A stretch of DNA of 64,000 nucleotides from Burkholderiales bacterium UBA2647 (GTDB taxonomy: Bacteria; Pseudomonadota; Gammaproteobacteria; Burkholderiales; Burkholderiaceae_E): NCBI GenBank assembly GCA_002359635.1, contig DENJ01000074.1:52361-116360 (forward strand). Reading direction: 5' to 3'. Each line of letters begins with the position of its first letter. Positions within the stretch are counted from its first letter, which is position 1. A program made the position numbers and the translations under genes. A model generated the notes under the pieces. That model saw nothing but the letters and a program-made list of their open reading frames with translations. It did not search any database and was not told the DNA's origin. This document shows, piece by piece, positions 37,069-46,824 of this stretch.

Positions 37069-38479
37069 CGCGCTTTTTGATGAGATGTACCTCGCCAATG
37101 GCGAGGTAAGAGCGCACTACGAACGCTTTGCCCGGTGGTTCGCCTCGCAATCGGTTGATGCGATGGCAATCAAGCGCGCCGAAGCCGATTTGCTTTTCCG
37201 ACGGATTGGGATCACCTTTTCGCTCTCGGGCGACGAAGGAGGCACCGAAAGGCTCATTCCTTCAGATTTGATTCCGCGGATTATCGACGCCAGTGACTGG
37301 GACTTGATGGAACAGGGCTTGATACAGCGGGTCAGGGCGTTGAATCGCTTTTTGCATGATGTTTATCACGATCAGGCTATTTTGCGTGCCGGTGTCGTAC
37401 CTGCCGAACAGGTCATGGCCAATGGTCAGTTTTTGCCCCTCATGATGGGGCTCGACCTGCCCCATGACACCTACGCCCATGTGGTCGGCGTCGATATTGT
37501 CCGGCACAACGATGGCCGCTTTTATGTGCTTGAAGACAACCTGCGCGTGCCATCGGGGGTGTCGTACATGCTGAGCAATCGCAAGATGATGATGCGCCTA
37601 TTCCCTGATCTCTTTCAACGGGTCGGCGTGAGACCGGTTGAACACTATCCTGCCTTATTGCTGCAAACCCTTCGCTTATCGAGCCTTGTTGATGATCCAA
37701 CCGTGGTGGTGTTGACTCCGGGACGCTACAACGCAGCCTATTTTGAGCACGCTTTTCTCGCCAAGCAAATGGGTGTGGAACTGGTCGAAGGGCAGGATCT
37801 CTTCGTGCGCCAAGGCGTGGTTTACATGCAAACCACCGATGGGCCCCGGCGGGTCGATGTGATCTACCGGCGCATGGATGATGTTTTTCTTGATCCGCTT
37901 GCATTTCGCTCGGATTCGATGCTGGGCGTACCGGGCCTTGCGGCCGCTTACCGGCTTGGCGAGGTGGTGATTGCCAACGCCCTGGGAACCGGCGTGGCCG
38001 ATGACAAGTCGATTTATCCCTATGTTCCCGACATGATTCGCTTTTATCTCGGCGAGTCACCGATTCTTGACAACGTCCTCACCTGGCAGTGCAGAAAGCC
38101 TGAAGATTTGAACTATGTTTTAGCGCATTTGCCTGAATTGGTGGTGAAAGAAGTTCACGGAGCAGGCGGCTATGGGATGCTGGTCGGACCGACAGCATCT
38201 CAAAAAGAAATCGAGACCTTTGAACAGGTCCTGCGTGCCAATCCCTCCAACTACATCGCACAACCCACCCTGTCGCTATCAGCCTGCCCGACCTTCGTCG
38301 AGCAGGGCGTAGCACCACGGCATGTCGACCTGCGTCCCTTTGTACTCGTTGGCCGTGATATCCGCATGGTGCCCGGCGGGCTCACGAGAGTTGCCCTTCG
38401 CGAAGGTTCTCTGGTGGTGAACTCTTCGCAAGGTGGAGGCACCAAAGACACCTGGGTGCTTGAGAAGGAGCAAGCGTAA
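37037..38479 (+). CDS. Circularly permuted ATP-grasp protein of the Anbu cluster
   Basis: A 480-residue circularly permuted ATP-grasp protein (DUF404/DUF407 type), probably an amide- or peptide-forming ligase. Family features are LFDEMYLANG, DLMEQGLIQRVRALNRFLHDVYHD (in part), DILRVPSGVSYML-like NLRVPSGVSYML, and KEVHGAGGYGMLVGP. The frame is open upstream inside fur, but a GTG at 37037 gives the family length and the expected N-terminus, overlapping fur by 32 bases with GGGA upstream. Its stop overlaps the alpha-E gene start as TAATG. With the alpha-E, transglutaminase and Anbu genes it forms a recurrent cluster of unknown function. Confidence 0.9.
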   Translation: MSTADRSTNASALFDEMYLANGEVRAHYERFARWFASQSVDAMAIKRAEADLLFRRIGITFSLSGDEGGTERLIPSDLIPRIIDASDWDLMEQGLIQRVRALNRFLHDVYHDQAILRAGVVPAEQVMANGQFLPLMMGLDLPHDTYAHVVGVDIVRHNDGRFYVLEDNLRVPSGVSYMLSNRKMMMRLFPDLFQRVGVRPVEHYPALLLQTLRLSSLVDDPTVVVLTPGRYNAAYFEHAFLAKQMGVELVEGQDLFVRQGVVYMQTTDGPRRVDVIYRRMDDVFLDPLAFRSDSMLGVPGLAAAYRLGEVVIANALGTGVADDKSIYPYVPDMIRFYLGESPILDNVLTWQCRKPEDLNYVLAHLPELVVKEVHGAGGYGMLVGPTASQKEIETFEQVLRANPSNYIAQPTLSLSACPTFVEQGVAPRHVDLRPFVLVGRDIRMVPGGLTRVALREGSLVVNSSQGGGTKDTWVLEKEQA

Positions 38480-39420
38480 TGCTTGCTCGTGTTGCCTCTG
38501 AACTTTATTGGATGTCTCGGTACTTGGAGCGCGCCGAGAGCATGGCGCGAATCTTGGAGGTATGCTCATCGATTGCGCTTCTCACAACCAGAGGTGAGGC
38601 GCAGGATGATCTGACGGTTTCCGAACCCTTGGTCATGACGGATACCGAGGATGCCTTTGAGGCCAGTGGCCGCTTCTTGCGGATGGATCAGGTGGCTCAA
38701 TTTCTTGCCTGGGATGAGACCCATCCCTCGTCGATCAGCAATTGCATCAAAGCATGCCGGGAAAACGCCCGTTCGGTGCGAGGTGCAATAACCGCGGAAA
38801 TGTGGGAGTGCATTAACGACACCTGGCTGCAGATGCAGCAGCGTCGCAGTCTGATGCTGCCGGGTGAGGGTCCGATAGACTCGACGTTTTTCGAATGGGT
38901 GAAGGAGCGTTCACATTTGTTTCGCGGTGTGACTTTTGCAACGATCCAGCGCGACCAACCGTATTTGTTTATCAGGCTGGGTACTTATCTTGAACGTGCC
39001 GACAATACGGCGCGAATCCTCTCGGTGAAAATCAGACAGCGTGAGCAAGCCGATTTGGTTGCTGACTACTACCGCTTGGGTGCCGTATTGCGCTCTGTCT
39101 CTTCGCTTGAGGCCTATCAGGACATTTATCGTGATGCGATCGATGCCGACCGGATGGCTGAATTACTGATCTTCAGCGATCGGGTGCCGAGATCCTTGCG
39201 CTTTTGTGTGGACGAAATATGTGAGATCTTAGAGCGGTTACCTGCGCAAAACGGCCGCATGGCGAGGCGTCTGGCGGTTCAGTTGCAGGCCCGGCTCCGC
39301 TATGGTGATTTACAGGAAGTCTATGAACGCGGGCTCTATGATTATTTAGAACGTTTTATTGGATATAATACCGAAGTGGGCGTCGCAATCGGGCAGGCTT
39401 ATCTTGAGCTCCATGGTTGA
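38479..39420 (+). CDS. Alpha-E (DUF403) domain protein
   Basis: A 313-residue mostly helical protein of the alpha-E family. Its start MLARVASELYWMSRYLERAESMARIL, quoted as ELYWMSRYLERAE, and the repeated YLERADNTARIL show the family's internal pseudo-repeat. No catalytic motif is known, and a partner role for the ATP-grasp ligase is assumed because the two genes are almost always adjacent. It overlaps the ATP-grasp gene by one base and is followed 27 bases later by the transglutaminase-like gene. Confidence 0.92.
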   Translation: MLARVASELYWMSRYLERAESMARILEVCSSIALLTTRGEAQDDLTVSEPLVMTDTEDAFEASGRFLRMDQVAQFLAWDETHPSSISNCIKACRENARSVRGAITAEMWECINDTWLQMQQRRSLMLPGEGPIDSTFFEWVKERSHLFRGVTFATIQRDQPYLFIRLGTYLERADNTARILSVKIRQREQADLVADYYRLGAVLRSVSSLEAYQDIYRDAIDADRMAELLIFSDRVPRSLRFCVDEICEILERLPAQNGRMARRLAVQLQARLRYGDLQEVYERGLYDYLERFIGYNTEVGVAIGQAYLELHG

Positions 39421-39447
39421 CAAAGTCTCACCGATCGTAACTGCGTC

Positions 39448-40305
39448 ATGACAAAGCTGAATATTCACCACAAAACCGAATACCGCTACAGCGCCGTGGT
39501 GCGTCGCAGCGCGCAACTGCTGCGCCTCACGCCTGCTTCAGCTGGTCATCAAAAGGTATTGCATTGGCAACTGAATGCCCCTGGATTGATACGCGCCTTC
39601 GTTGACGCCTACGGTAATTTGAGTCACTTACTCACCCTTGATGAAGCGCATGAAGCGATTGAAATCGTTGCCCATGGATCGGTTGAGGTGTTTGATCATG
39701 CCGAAGGAGAGGTGCTTGGTCCCATGCCTGCTGCTGTGTTTCAAAGGCCAACGCCACTCACCGAATGCAGCCCGGACATGCTTGCCTTCCTGGATCCCCT
39801 TAGGGCCACAATCCGCTCAAGGCCCTTGTTTGGTCTGAGCGATCTTGCATCCGCATTGCTCGAACGCATGCCCTACAGCCCGGGGACCACCACGGTTGCC
39901 TTTAGCGCGGCGCAGGCTTTTGCTGCAGCCCGAGGGGTCTGTCAGGACCATACCCATGCCTTTATTGCCTGCTGCAGAGCGCTTGGACTTGCTGCACGCT
40001 ATGTGAGCGGTTACGTCAACGCTGGCGATCAGAGCGAATGGACAGTGCAACCGACCGCTTCGGCGGCAAGTCATGCTTGGTCGGAAGCGTGGATTGGTCA
40101 TCGTTGGGTGAGTTTTGACATCAGCAACGCCCGCGCCGCTGGATCGGGCCATGTGAAACTTGCCGTTGGCCTTGACTATCTTGATGCCTGCCCGATCCGG
40201 GGGGTGCGCCTTGGCGGTGGCGAGGAATCAATGGCAGCAAGCGCTGAGGTGCAAAGCATCGACGCACCGCAGGCCTACGCGCCCGCCTGGGTCCACCACC
40301 AATAG
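39448..40305 (+). CDS. Transglutaminase-like cysteine protease family protein
   Basis: A 285-residue protein with an N-terminal beta domain (IHHKTEYRYSAVVRRSAQLLRLTP, in part) and a transglutaminase core. The catalytic triad is Cys165 (ARGVCQDHTH), His209 (ASHAWSEAW) and Asp224 (VSFDISN). Such proteins act as peptidases or amide-transferring enzymes; no signal peptide is visible, so it is probably cytoplasmic. It is third in the Anbu cluster and may cut or transfer a product made by the ATP-grasp enzyme. That is inference from gene association. Confidence 0.92.
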   Translation: MTKLNIHHKTEYRYSAVVRRSAQLLRLTPASAGHQKVLHWQLNAPGLIRAFVDAYGNLSHLLTLDEAHEAIEIVAHGSVEVFDHAEGEVLGPMPAAVFQRPTPLTECSPDMLAFLDPLRATIRSRPLFGLSDLASALLERMPYSPGTTTVAFSAAQAFAAARGVCQDHTHAFIACCRALGLAARYVSGYVNAGDQSEWTVQPTASAASHAWSEAWIGHRWVSFDISNARAAGSGHVKLAVGLDYLDACPIRGVRLGGGEESMAASAEVQSIDAPQAYAPAWVHHQ

Positions 40306-40421
40306 CGACGGTCGATGATGGGCGATCAGATCATGGCCCTTGTTTTATGGCCATCCGGTCGTGGCTGCCAAGCTTGTTCAGATAAGCAGCCTCTTCTCAT
40401 TTTTTTCAGAGGGGCAAGCAC

Positions 40422-41168
40422 TTGACCTACTGTGTTGCTATCGCGCTCGAGCAGGGTTTGCTCTTTGCGTCGGATTCCCGGACGAACGCTGGCGTTGATC
40501 ACGTCTCAAGCTTTTGCAAGATGACGATCTTCGAGCAGGCCGGAGAGGGTGTGATCGTATTGCTCAATAGCGGTAACCTTGCTACGACCCAACAGGTGGT
40601 CTCGAGGCTTCGAAAGCATGAAATGATTCATGACAAAGCGCTCACCGCCATGGATTCATTGTTTTCGGTTGCCGAATTGGTGGGCGAGACGCTTCGTGCC
40701 GTCATTGCCCACAACAAGGGCGAAACAATCGGGCAAAGTGATGTGGATTTCAGTGCAACCTTTCTGGTCGGCGGGCAGTTGAAGGGCGAAGCCGCACGAC
40801 TCTTCCTGGTCTACCCCCAAGGTAACTTCATCGAATCCACGGTCGATACGCCCTTTTTCCAGATTGGAGAGAGCAAATACGGCAAACCGATTCTTGACCG
40901 GGTGATCCGTCCTGAAATTGCGATCTCCGAAGCCGTGAAATGCATGCTGGTTTCTTTTGATTCAACGATCAAAAGTAATCTCTCGGTCGGTCTGCCGATC
41001 GACTTGGCCCTGGTAAGGCAAAACCGACTCGAGATTGCCCAACGATTCCGGATTGACGTTGAGGATCAATATTTTCGTGATCTTCGACAGGGTTGGGGAC
41101 AGGGATTACGCAAGGTGTTTAATGAACTTCCCGTGCCAGACTGGCTCGCAATCGATCAGACGGGCTGA
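40422..41168 (+). CDS. Anbu, proteasome-like peptidase
   Basis: A 248-residue member of the Ntn-hydrolase peptidase group related to proteasome beta subunits. After removal of the first residue, Thr1 would be the nucleophile, with Asp17 (FASDSR) and Lys32 (SFCKMT) in the proteasome-like positions. The start is TTG at 40422 with AGAGGGG upstream, required to place Thr at position 2. Known Anbu proteins form helical or ring assemblies; physiological substrates are not established. The 116 bases before it hold no other gene. It is convergent with recN. Confidence 0.92.
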   Translation: MTYCVAIALEQGLLFASDSRTNAGVDHVSSFCKMTIFEQAGEGVIVLLNSGNLATTQQVVSRLRKHEMIHDKALTAMDSLFSVAELVGETLRAVIAHNKGETIGQSDVDFSATFLVGGQLKGEAARLFLVYPQGNFIESTVDTPFFQIGESKYGKPILDRVIRPEIAISEAVKCMLVSFDSTIKSNLSVGLPIDLALVRQNRLEIAQRFRIDVEDQYFRDLRQGWGQGLRKVFNELPVPDWLAIDQTG

Positions 41169-41219
41169 TGGTCGGTCCGTCAAGCATCAAAATGTGCTCA
41201 ATCCGCGCCTGAAAGCATC

Positions 41220-42878
41220 TCAGCCTTTGAGCTTGAGCATCTCCCGGGCTGCAAGTCGGGTTGTTGTGGTGATTTCTTTGCCTCCCAGCATGCGGGCGAT
41301 CTCTTCGGTGCGGTCCTCGGTATCGAGTGTTTGAACGTCGCTGTAGGTAAGACCATCCTGCTCGCGCTTAAGCACCTTAAACTGTTGATGGGCTTGGCTG
41401 GCAACCTGGGGGAGATGGGTGACGCATAAGACTTGACGGGTCTGACCCAGATCGCGCATCAATTCGCCGATCGCCTGCCCCACGGCACCACCGACACCTG
41501 CATCTGCTTCATCAAAAATCAGCGTTGGCGTGGGATTGCTTTGGGCCGAAGCGGTGCTGATCGCCAATGCGATGCGCGACAGTTCTCCGCCTGATGAGGT
41601 CTTGGCTAAGAGCCGCGCTTGAGCGCCGGCATGGGCCTGCCACAAGAAATTCACCCGGTCGATGCCGTGCGCCTGGGCTTCGATGGCCTCAAAATCAAGG
41701 CTAAGCCTCGCCTTTGGCAGACCCAGCGCCGGTAACAAGGCGTTGACGCTTGCCGAAAAGCTGTCTGCGGTCTGCTTGCGCTTGGCACGTAAGGAAAGGC
41801 CCAGGGTTTGCAATGCATCAAAGGCCTTGCTGAGTTGTTTCTCGATCTCTGCGAGATCGCTGAGTTGTTCGAGTGCACGCTGTTCTTCGAGGTAGGCTTG
41901 CTGGCGCTCGGCAAGTTCCTCGGGGGCAATCCGCAGCTTTCTGGCAGTCTGATACAAGATGCTCATACGCGCCTCGATCTCGGCATAGCGTGCCGGATCC
42001 GCCTCCGCACGCTCAAGGTCATCTCTCAATTGCTGCGAAGCTTCCTCGAGTTGAATGCGCGCGTTGTCTATTAATTCAAGGCTTGCCTTCAAAGCGGGAT
42101 CAACATCAAGTAACTGTGCTAATTTCGAGATCATTCTATGCAAGCGACTCAGGATCGGATCATCACCATCAACACATTGATCAAGTGTGCTGTGAATGGC
42201 CTCGAGCAGCTTTTCACCATGTGAAAGTCGATGATGTTCAGCCTGAATCTGCGCCCATTCATTGGCTTTGGGCTGAATCTCCTGCAGGCTATCAAGCATC
42301 CATTGCAATTGCTCAAGCCGCGTTTGTCCCTGTGCTTGCATGGAGGTCGCTTGATCGAATCGCTCGCGAAGCTGGCTGTAATGGTCAAAGGACTTACCGT
42401 ATGCCAGGATTAGATCGTGATGTGAACCATATCGATCAAGCCATGCTCTTGCTGATTCGCTGCTTGTTAACGCGATCGAGGCATGTTGACCATGGGTGGT
42501 GATCAACTGGCCTGTAAGCTCGCGCAGTTGCTGCATGGTGGCCGGGTGTCCATTGATATAAGCCTTAGACCGGCCATCGGCATCGAGCGTTCGACGCAAC
42601 AACAACTCCCCGTCGTCGCCTTCCATGTCGGCATCGCGCAAGTCCTGATGAACCGGATGCTGTGGATCAATCTCAAAACGAGCTGCCAACTCAGCGCGCT
42701 TACTTCCCGGTCTAACCATCTTCGGGTCTGCCCGTTCGCCGCTGAGCAGACCGAGCGCGTCGATCAACAAGGATTTGCCCGCGCCTGTTTCTCCGGTGAA
42801 GACGGTAAAACCTCCAGTCAGCTGAATGCTCGTCTCGGCAACAATCACGAAGTCGCGCAAATGCAAACTGCTTAGCAT
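41220..42878 (-). CDS. recN: DNA repair protein RecN
   Basis: SMC-like ATPase that helps join DNA ends in double-strand-break repair. The 552-residue protein has Walker A GETGAGKSLL at 29-38, a long central coiled coil (about 150-360) and C-terminal SSGGELSRIALAI and LIFDEADAGVGG. The start at 42878 (MLSSLHLRDFVI) is chosen over the longer frame; it lies one base after the nadK stop, so the two are probably co-transcribed. RecN after NAD kinase is a common order in this group. Confidence 0.96.
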   Translation of the reverse strand: MLSSLHLRDFVIVAETSIQLTGGFTVFTGETGAGKSLLIDALGLLSGERADPKMVRPGSKRAELAARFEIDPQHPVHQDLRDADMEGDDGELLLRRTLDADGRSKAYINGHPATMQQLRELTGQLITTHGQHASIALTSSESARAWLDRYGSHHDLILAYGKSFDHYSQLRERFDQATSMQAQGQTRLEQLQWMLDSLQEIQPKANEWAQIQAEHHRLSHGEKLLEAIHSTLDQCVDGDDPILSRLHRMISKLAQLLDVDPALKASLELIDNARIQLEEASQQLRDDLERAEADPARYAEIEARMSILYQTARKLRIAPEELAERQQAYLEEQRALEQLSDLAEIEKQLSKAFDALQTLGLSLRAKRKQTADSFSASVNALLPALGLPKARLSLDFEAIEAQAHGIDRVNFLWQAHAGAQARLLAKTSSGGELSRIALAISTASAQSNPTPTLIFDEADAGVGGAVGQAIGELMRDLGQTRQVLCVTHLPQVASQAHQQFKVLKREQDGLTYSDVQTLDTEDRTEEIARMLGGKEITTTTRLAAREMLKLKG

Positions 42879-42879
42879 G

Positions 42880-43773
42880 TTAGCGCCTTGGGGTTTCGTA
42901 AAGCGGAGGTTCGTGCCAGTTGAGCTTCGAGCGCAGGGTGCCGAAATAGCTGTAGCCCTTGGGATGGACCAGTCGCATGGCATGCGGAGCGTGTTGGATT
43001 TGAATGTCATCGCCGATATGCAAGTCTGAGAAAACCTGCATGTCGCCGGATACCCTTGGCTCCCTGCCTTCAACCACCCGAATCGTGATCGATACATCAT
43101 CGGGAAGGCATATTGGCCGGTTCGACAAGGACTGTGGCGCGATCGGCACCAAAATAAAGCCGCGAAGCCGCGGATGAAGGATCGGCCCGTTCGCAGACAA
43201 GGCGTAGGCTGTTGAACCCGTGGGACTGGCCACGATCAGGCCGTCGGCACGCTGGGTTGCCATGTGCTCGCCGTCGACCTCGACCTCCAGTTCGATCATC
43301 CCAGCCCGCGAGGAGCGGTTGACGACCACATCATTGACGGCCAAGGTTGACCAGACGGGATTGCCCTCGCGGCTGACGGTTGCGGAAATCAGGCCACGCC
43401 GCTCGATGTCGAAATCCCCCGCAAGTACGGTGTGCAGACCAGCCTCCCACTGGCTCAAGGGAATGTCGGTGACAAAGCCGACACGCCCGTGATTGATCCC
43501 GAGCAATGGAACCTCCTGGGGCCCGATCTGGCGGGCAGCGCCAAGCAGGGTTCCATCGCCTCCGACGGCAATGACCAGATCTGCCATATGGGTAATTTGA
43601 TTGAAACTGACAGCCTTCCAAGCCGATAGACTTGGGCACTCGGCAATCGTTTCCTCGATAACAACCGCGATGCCACGGCGGTCGAGCCAAGCTGCGATGG
43701 CAGATAAGGTACGCTCAAGCCCCGCTGTTTGTGGTCGTCCGATAAGGGCAATCGTTTCAAAGCGCAAGATCAT
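42880..43773 (-). CDS. nadK: NAD kinase
   Basis: Phosphorylates NAD+ to NADP+. About 297 residues with the GGDGTLLGA motif at 71-79, [12 protein letters not shown], and [14 protein letters not shown], all hallmarks of the family. Start 43773 ([12 protein letters not shown]) is preferred over the upstream in-frame codon, which overlaps the hrcA region. The gene is divergent from hrcA, with a 42-base shared promoter region, and is followed directly by recN. Confidence 0.96.
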   Translation of the reverse strand: MILRFETIALIGRPQTAGLERTLSAIAAWLDRRGIAVVIEETIAECPSLSAWKAVSFNQITHMADLVIAVGGDGTLLGAARQIGPQEVPLLGINHGRVGFVTDIPLSQWEAGLHTVLAGDFDIERRGLISATVSREGNPVWSTLAVNDVVVNRSSRAGMIELEVEVDGEHMATQRADGLIVASPTGSTAYALSANGPILHPRLRGFILVPIAPQSLSNRPICLPDDVSITIRVVEGREPRVSGDMQVFSDLHIGDDIQIQHAPHAMRLVHPKGYSYFGTLRSKLNWHEPPLYETPRR

Positions 43774-43777
43774 GACT

Positions 43778-43805
43778 TTGATTACACCATAGATGCGCTT
43801 AGAAT
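43778..43805 (+). promoter_or_regulatory. Sigma-70-like promoter of hrcA
   Basis: TTGATT (43778-43783) and TAGAAT (43800-43805) with a 16-base spacer, ten bases before the hrcA ATG. A start site this close would leave a very short leader. I see no CIRCE inverted repeat (TTAGCACTC...GAGTGCTAA) in this gap. Confidence 0.55.
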
Positions 43806-43815
43806 TTTGTGGATC

Positions 43816-44835
43816 ATGGACCATCGTTCTCGTTTGCTATTGAAGGCGCTGGTTGAGCGCTATATTCTCGACGGTCAACCGGTTGGATCACGGACCCTGT
43901 CCCGGCATTCAGGATTGGACTTGTCACCTGCAACCATCCGTAATGTCATGGCCGACCTCGAGGATATGGGCTTAATCGCCTCACCCCACACGTCGGCAGG
44001 CCGGATTCCCACCCCTCGCGGTTACCGACTCTTTGTTGATACCCTGCTTACTGTCAAACCCATCGAGATCGATAAAACAGGAGAGATGCAGGATCAGCTG
44101 CAAAGTGCTGATCCACAACGGGTTCTTGCTTCGGCTGCGACGCTCTTGTCCTCGCTTTCTTCGTTTGCCGGGGTTGTCATGACGCCGCGGCGAAGCTCCC
44201 GCTTTCGGCAGGTCGAATTCTTAAGGCTGAACGCGCAGCGCTTTTTGTTGATCATTGTGACCGATCAGGGCGATGTACAAAATCGCATTCTGGTTACCGA
44301 TCGTGATTACCGGCAAGAGGAGTTGATCGAAGCGGCGAATTACATCAATCAACATCTGGCGGGTCTGGGCTTTGGTGAGATCAAAACCAAGCTGCGCGAG
44401 GAACTTCAGCATTTGCAGATGGATATCTCCGCCTTGATGCAGGCTGCGGTTCAGACATCAGAATCAGCCTTGAGCGAAGAAGTCGATCCCGTGGTGATTG
44501 CAGGGCAGAGGAATTTGCTTGGCGTGAGTGATTTGTCTGACAACATGGAGCGCTTGCGCCGGCTCTTTGATTTGTTCGACCAGAAAACATCGCTGCTGCA
44601 ACTGCTTAGCGCCTCAAGCAGGGCGAAAGGCGTGCAGATCTTCATTGGCGGTGAGTCGGATCTGGTACCGATGGACCAGCTTTCGGTGGTCGTGGCTCCC
44701 TACGAGGTTGACGGGCGGATTGTGGGCACACTTGGCGTCATTGGTCCCACCCGCATGGCCTACGAAAGGGTGATCCCGATTGTCGACATCACAGCAAGAC
44801 TTGTTTCCGGGGCACTGAACCACCTCAATCATTGA
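43816..44835 (+). CDS. hrcA: Heat-inducible transcription repressor HrcA
   Basis: Repressor that binds CIRCE elements near heat-shock genes and depends on GroE. The 339-residue protein has the winged-helix N-terminus [20 protein letters not shown] and the [16 protein letters not shown] and [16 protein letters not shown] segments, quoted in part. Start 43816 (MDHRSRLL) is the expected N-terminus. It sits upstream of hemH and the grpE-dnaK-dnaJ genes, yet no CIRCE is visible there, so its target is probably groESL elsewhere. Confidence 0.96.
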   Translation: MDHRSRLLLKALVERYILDGQPVGSRTLSRHSGLDLSPATIRNVMADLEDMGLIASPHTSAGRIPTPRGYRLFVDTLLTVKPIEIDKTGEMQDQLQSADPQRVLASAATLLSSLSSFAGVVMTPRRSSRFRQVEFLRLNAQRFLLIIVTDQGDVQNRILVTDRDYRQEELIEAANYINQHLAGLGFGEIKTKLREELQHLQMDISALMQAAVQTSESALSEEVDPVVIAGQRNLLGVSDLSDNMERLRRLFDLFDQKTSLLQLLSASSRAKGVQIFIGGESDLVPMDQLSVVVAPYEVDGRIVGTLGVIGPTRMAYERVIPIVDITARLVSGALNHLNH

Positions 44836-44918
44836 GCCCGGTACAAGGTCCGTGCAGGGCCTTGATCGAATAAGGCCCATGCCACGCTTGGGCATTCAAG
44901 CATGCGTTACCCTTGGGC

Positions 44919-46040
44919 ATGTCTGAGGCCTCTCCATCCTCGAGGTATAGCGCCTCGGCTTCTTTTCGCCACAACCAAACACCGATCAATGCGGTGTTAT
45001 TGGTTCAATTGGGCACGCCTGAGGCTGCCGAGCCCGCTGCGGTGAGACGCTACCTTGCCCAGTTTCTTGCCGATCCTCGCGTGGTTGAAATACCCCGTTT
45101 GCTTTGGATGATGATTCTCCACGGCATTATTCTGCGCTTTCGCCCTGCTGCCTCGGCCAAGAAGTACGCATCGATTTGGACTGCGCAAGGCTCGCCGCTT
45201 GCCTTGCATACGGTGGCTCAGGCTGACGCCCTGGCTCAACGGATGAAGGCGACTTACCCCGGACTGTCGGTTCGCTACGCAATGCGTTACGGTGAGCCAT
45301 CGATTGTCCGGGTGATGCGTGAACTTCGCGATGCAGGTATGCAGCGCTTGCTGGTATTGCCGCTCTACCCGCAATACGCGGCATCAACCACAGCGACGGT
45401 CTGGGACGAAGTCTTCACGGAGTTAAAGCGATGGCGCAACATGCCGGAGTTGCGAATGGTGCGCAGCTTTCATCGTGACCAGGCCTATATCGAATCGCTG
45501 GCAGCCCGCATCCGCGAGCACTGGGCAGTCAAGGGTCGTGGCGAAAAACTGGTCTTCAGTTTTCATGGGGTGCCCAAACGGAGTCTCATGCTAGGTGACC
45601 CCTATCACTGCGAGTGTCATGTGACCGCTCGTCTGCTTGCCCAGGCCTTGGGTTTATCGGCAGACGCCTACCAAGTGACGTTTCAGTCCCGCTTTGGGCG
45701 CGCGGAGTGGCTGCAACCCTACACAGAGCCCAGTTTGATTGATCTCGCTGGGCAAGGCATCAAGCGGGTCGATGTGTTTTGCCCTGGTTTCGTGTCGGAT
45801 TGCCTGGAGACATTGGAAGAAATCGCACAAGAGGCGCGGCATGCCTTTCTGGAGGCTGGTGGCGAGCATTTCGAATACATCAGCTGTGTTAACAACCGTG
45901 CTGATTTCATCGAGGCGCTTGCAGGACGCATTCACCGGAGCACGAGTGATTGGCAAACACCTGAAGCAATCGAGCCCTCGAGCACACAAGCCGCCGAAGA
46001 ACGGCTTAAAAGGGCTAGAGCGCTCGGGGCGGACCGCTAG
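44919..46040 (+). CDS. hemH: Ferrochelatase
   Basis: Inserts ferrous iron into protoporphyrin IX, the last step of heme synthesis. About 373 residues, with AVLLVQLGTPEAAEP near 26-40, LPLYPQYAASTTATVWDE, and the catalytic His in VFSFHGVPKRS. ATG 44919 is preferred over a TTG two codons upstream. The C-terminal 25 residues are charged and look disordered. The gene is between hrcA and grpE; the grpE heat-shock promoter starts 42 bases after its stop. hemL, an early heme-pathway gene, is also in this window. Confidence 0.96.
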   Translation: MSEASPSSRYSASASFRHNQTPINAVLLVQLGTPEAAEPAAVRRYLAQFLADPRVVEIPRLLWMMILHGIILRFRPAASAKKYASIWTAQGSPLALHTVAQADALAQRMKATYPGLSVRYAMRYGEPSIVRVMRELRDAGMQRLLVLPLYPQYAASTTATVWDEVFTELKRWRNMPELRMVRSFHRDQAYIESLAARIREHWAVKGRGEKLVFSFHGVPKRSLMLGDPYHCECHVTARLLAQALGLSADAYQVTFQSRFGRAEWLQPYTEPSLIDLAGQGIKRVDVFCPGFVSDCLETLEEIAQEARHAFLEAGGEHFEYISCVNNRADFIEALAGRIHRSTSDWQTPEAIEPSSTQAAEERLKRARALGADR

Positions 46041-46082
46041 GTCGATTCATTGCTCTACGGTCGAAATCGACCGCCAGACGGA

Positions 46083-46110
46083 CTTGAAACCTGGCGTCAA
46101 TGCCCCAAAT
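46083..46110 (+). promoter_or_regulatory. Sigma-32 heat-shock promoter upstream of grpE
   Basis: CTTGAAA (46083-46089), a 13-base spacer and CCCCAAAT (46103-46110) match the sigma-32 consensus CTTGAAA-N11-16-CCCCATNT closely. The grpE start lies 33 bases after the -10 box. Confidence 0.8.
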
Positions 46111-46142
46111 GCTCAATTGGTCGGTGTTCATCCAAGGTCTTA

Positions 46143-46799
46143 ATGATGTCAAATCCTTCTTCAAACGAAGCCCAAGCTGCTTCACGCCATGCTGTACCTG
46201 AAAAAGCAAGTGGCGACTCGCGAGCAGATCATGTGGAGATCGGGGCAGGTGCCTCGCTACCTGAGGGCGAGCATGAAGCCTTCACAACGTCGCTGCCCGC
46301 GGAGCAGCATGGGGATGGTTTGGATCAATCATCTACCCTGATGCAAGAACTCGAGCAGCTACGTGAACAGCTTAAAAGTGCTCAGGAGCAATCCCTACGA
46401 GCGATCGCCGAGATGGATAATTTGCGCAAGCGTACGGCGCATGAAGTGAGCAATGCCCATAAATACGCGGTGGAGTCGTTTGCAGCGTCGCTGGTGCCAG
46501 TTCTTGATAGCCTAGAGTTGTCGCTCAAGGTCGATAATCCCTCGGTGGAATCCCTTAAGGAGGGTGCTGACGCAACGCTTAGACTGCTCCATGCAGCCTT
46601 CGAAAAGAATCACCTGGTCGCTATTGAACCGGTGGGTCAGCGCTTTGATCCCAATCGTCACCAGGCGATTTCCATGGTGCCGGGTTCATCAGTCAGCCCG
46701 GCGGTATCAGCGAACCATGTGGTTACCGTCCTGCAAAAAGGCTACCTCATCCACGATCGCGTCTTACGTCCGGCGCTCGTGACTGTCGCGCAGGCTTAG
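46143..46799 (+). CDS. grpE: Nucleotide exchange factor GrpE
   Basis: Releases ADP from DnaK during chaperone cycling. About 218 residues: a disordered acidic N-terminus (to about 60), a long dimeric coiled coil with MDNLRKRTAHEVSNAHKYAVE, quoted partly, and the C-terminal beta domain VGQRFDPNRHQAI and KGYLIHDRVLRPA. Two ATG codons start the frame (46143 and 46146) after AAGG. It follows a sigma-32-like promoter and leads into dnaK. Confidence 0.95.
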   Translation: MMSNPSSNEAQAASRHAVPEKASGDSRADHVEIGAGASLPEGEHEAFTTSLPAEQHGDGLDQSSTLMQELEQLREQLKSAQEQSLRAIAEMDNLRKRTAHEVSNAHKYAVESFAASLVPVLDSLELSLKVDNPSVESLKEGADATLRLLHAAFEKNHLVAIEPVGQRFDPNRHQAISMVPGSSVSPAVSANHVVTVLQKGYLIHDRVLRPALVTVAQA

Positions 46800-46824
46800 C
46801 GAACCGACCGCCGGCGGCCTAGAT

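Noticed and set aside
42879..43100. N-terminal extension of recN over nadK
   Set aside because: It overlaps the nadK coding end in another frame, and MLSSLHLRDF is the known RecN start.
44836..44912. Hairpin CAAGGTC...GGCCTTG between hrcA and hemH as terminator
   Set aside because: Short stem with a G-T pair and no T tract; too weak to call.
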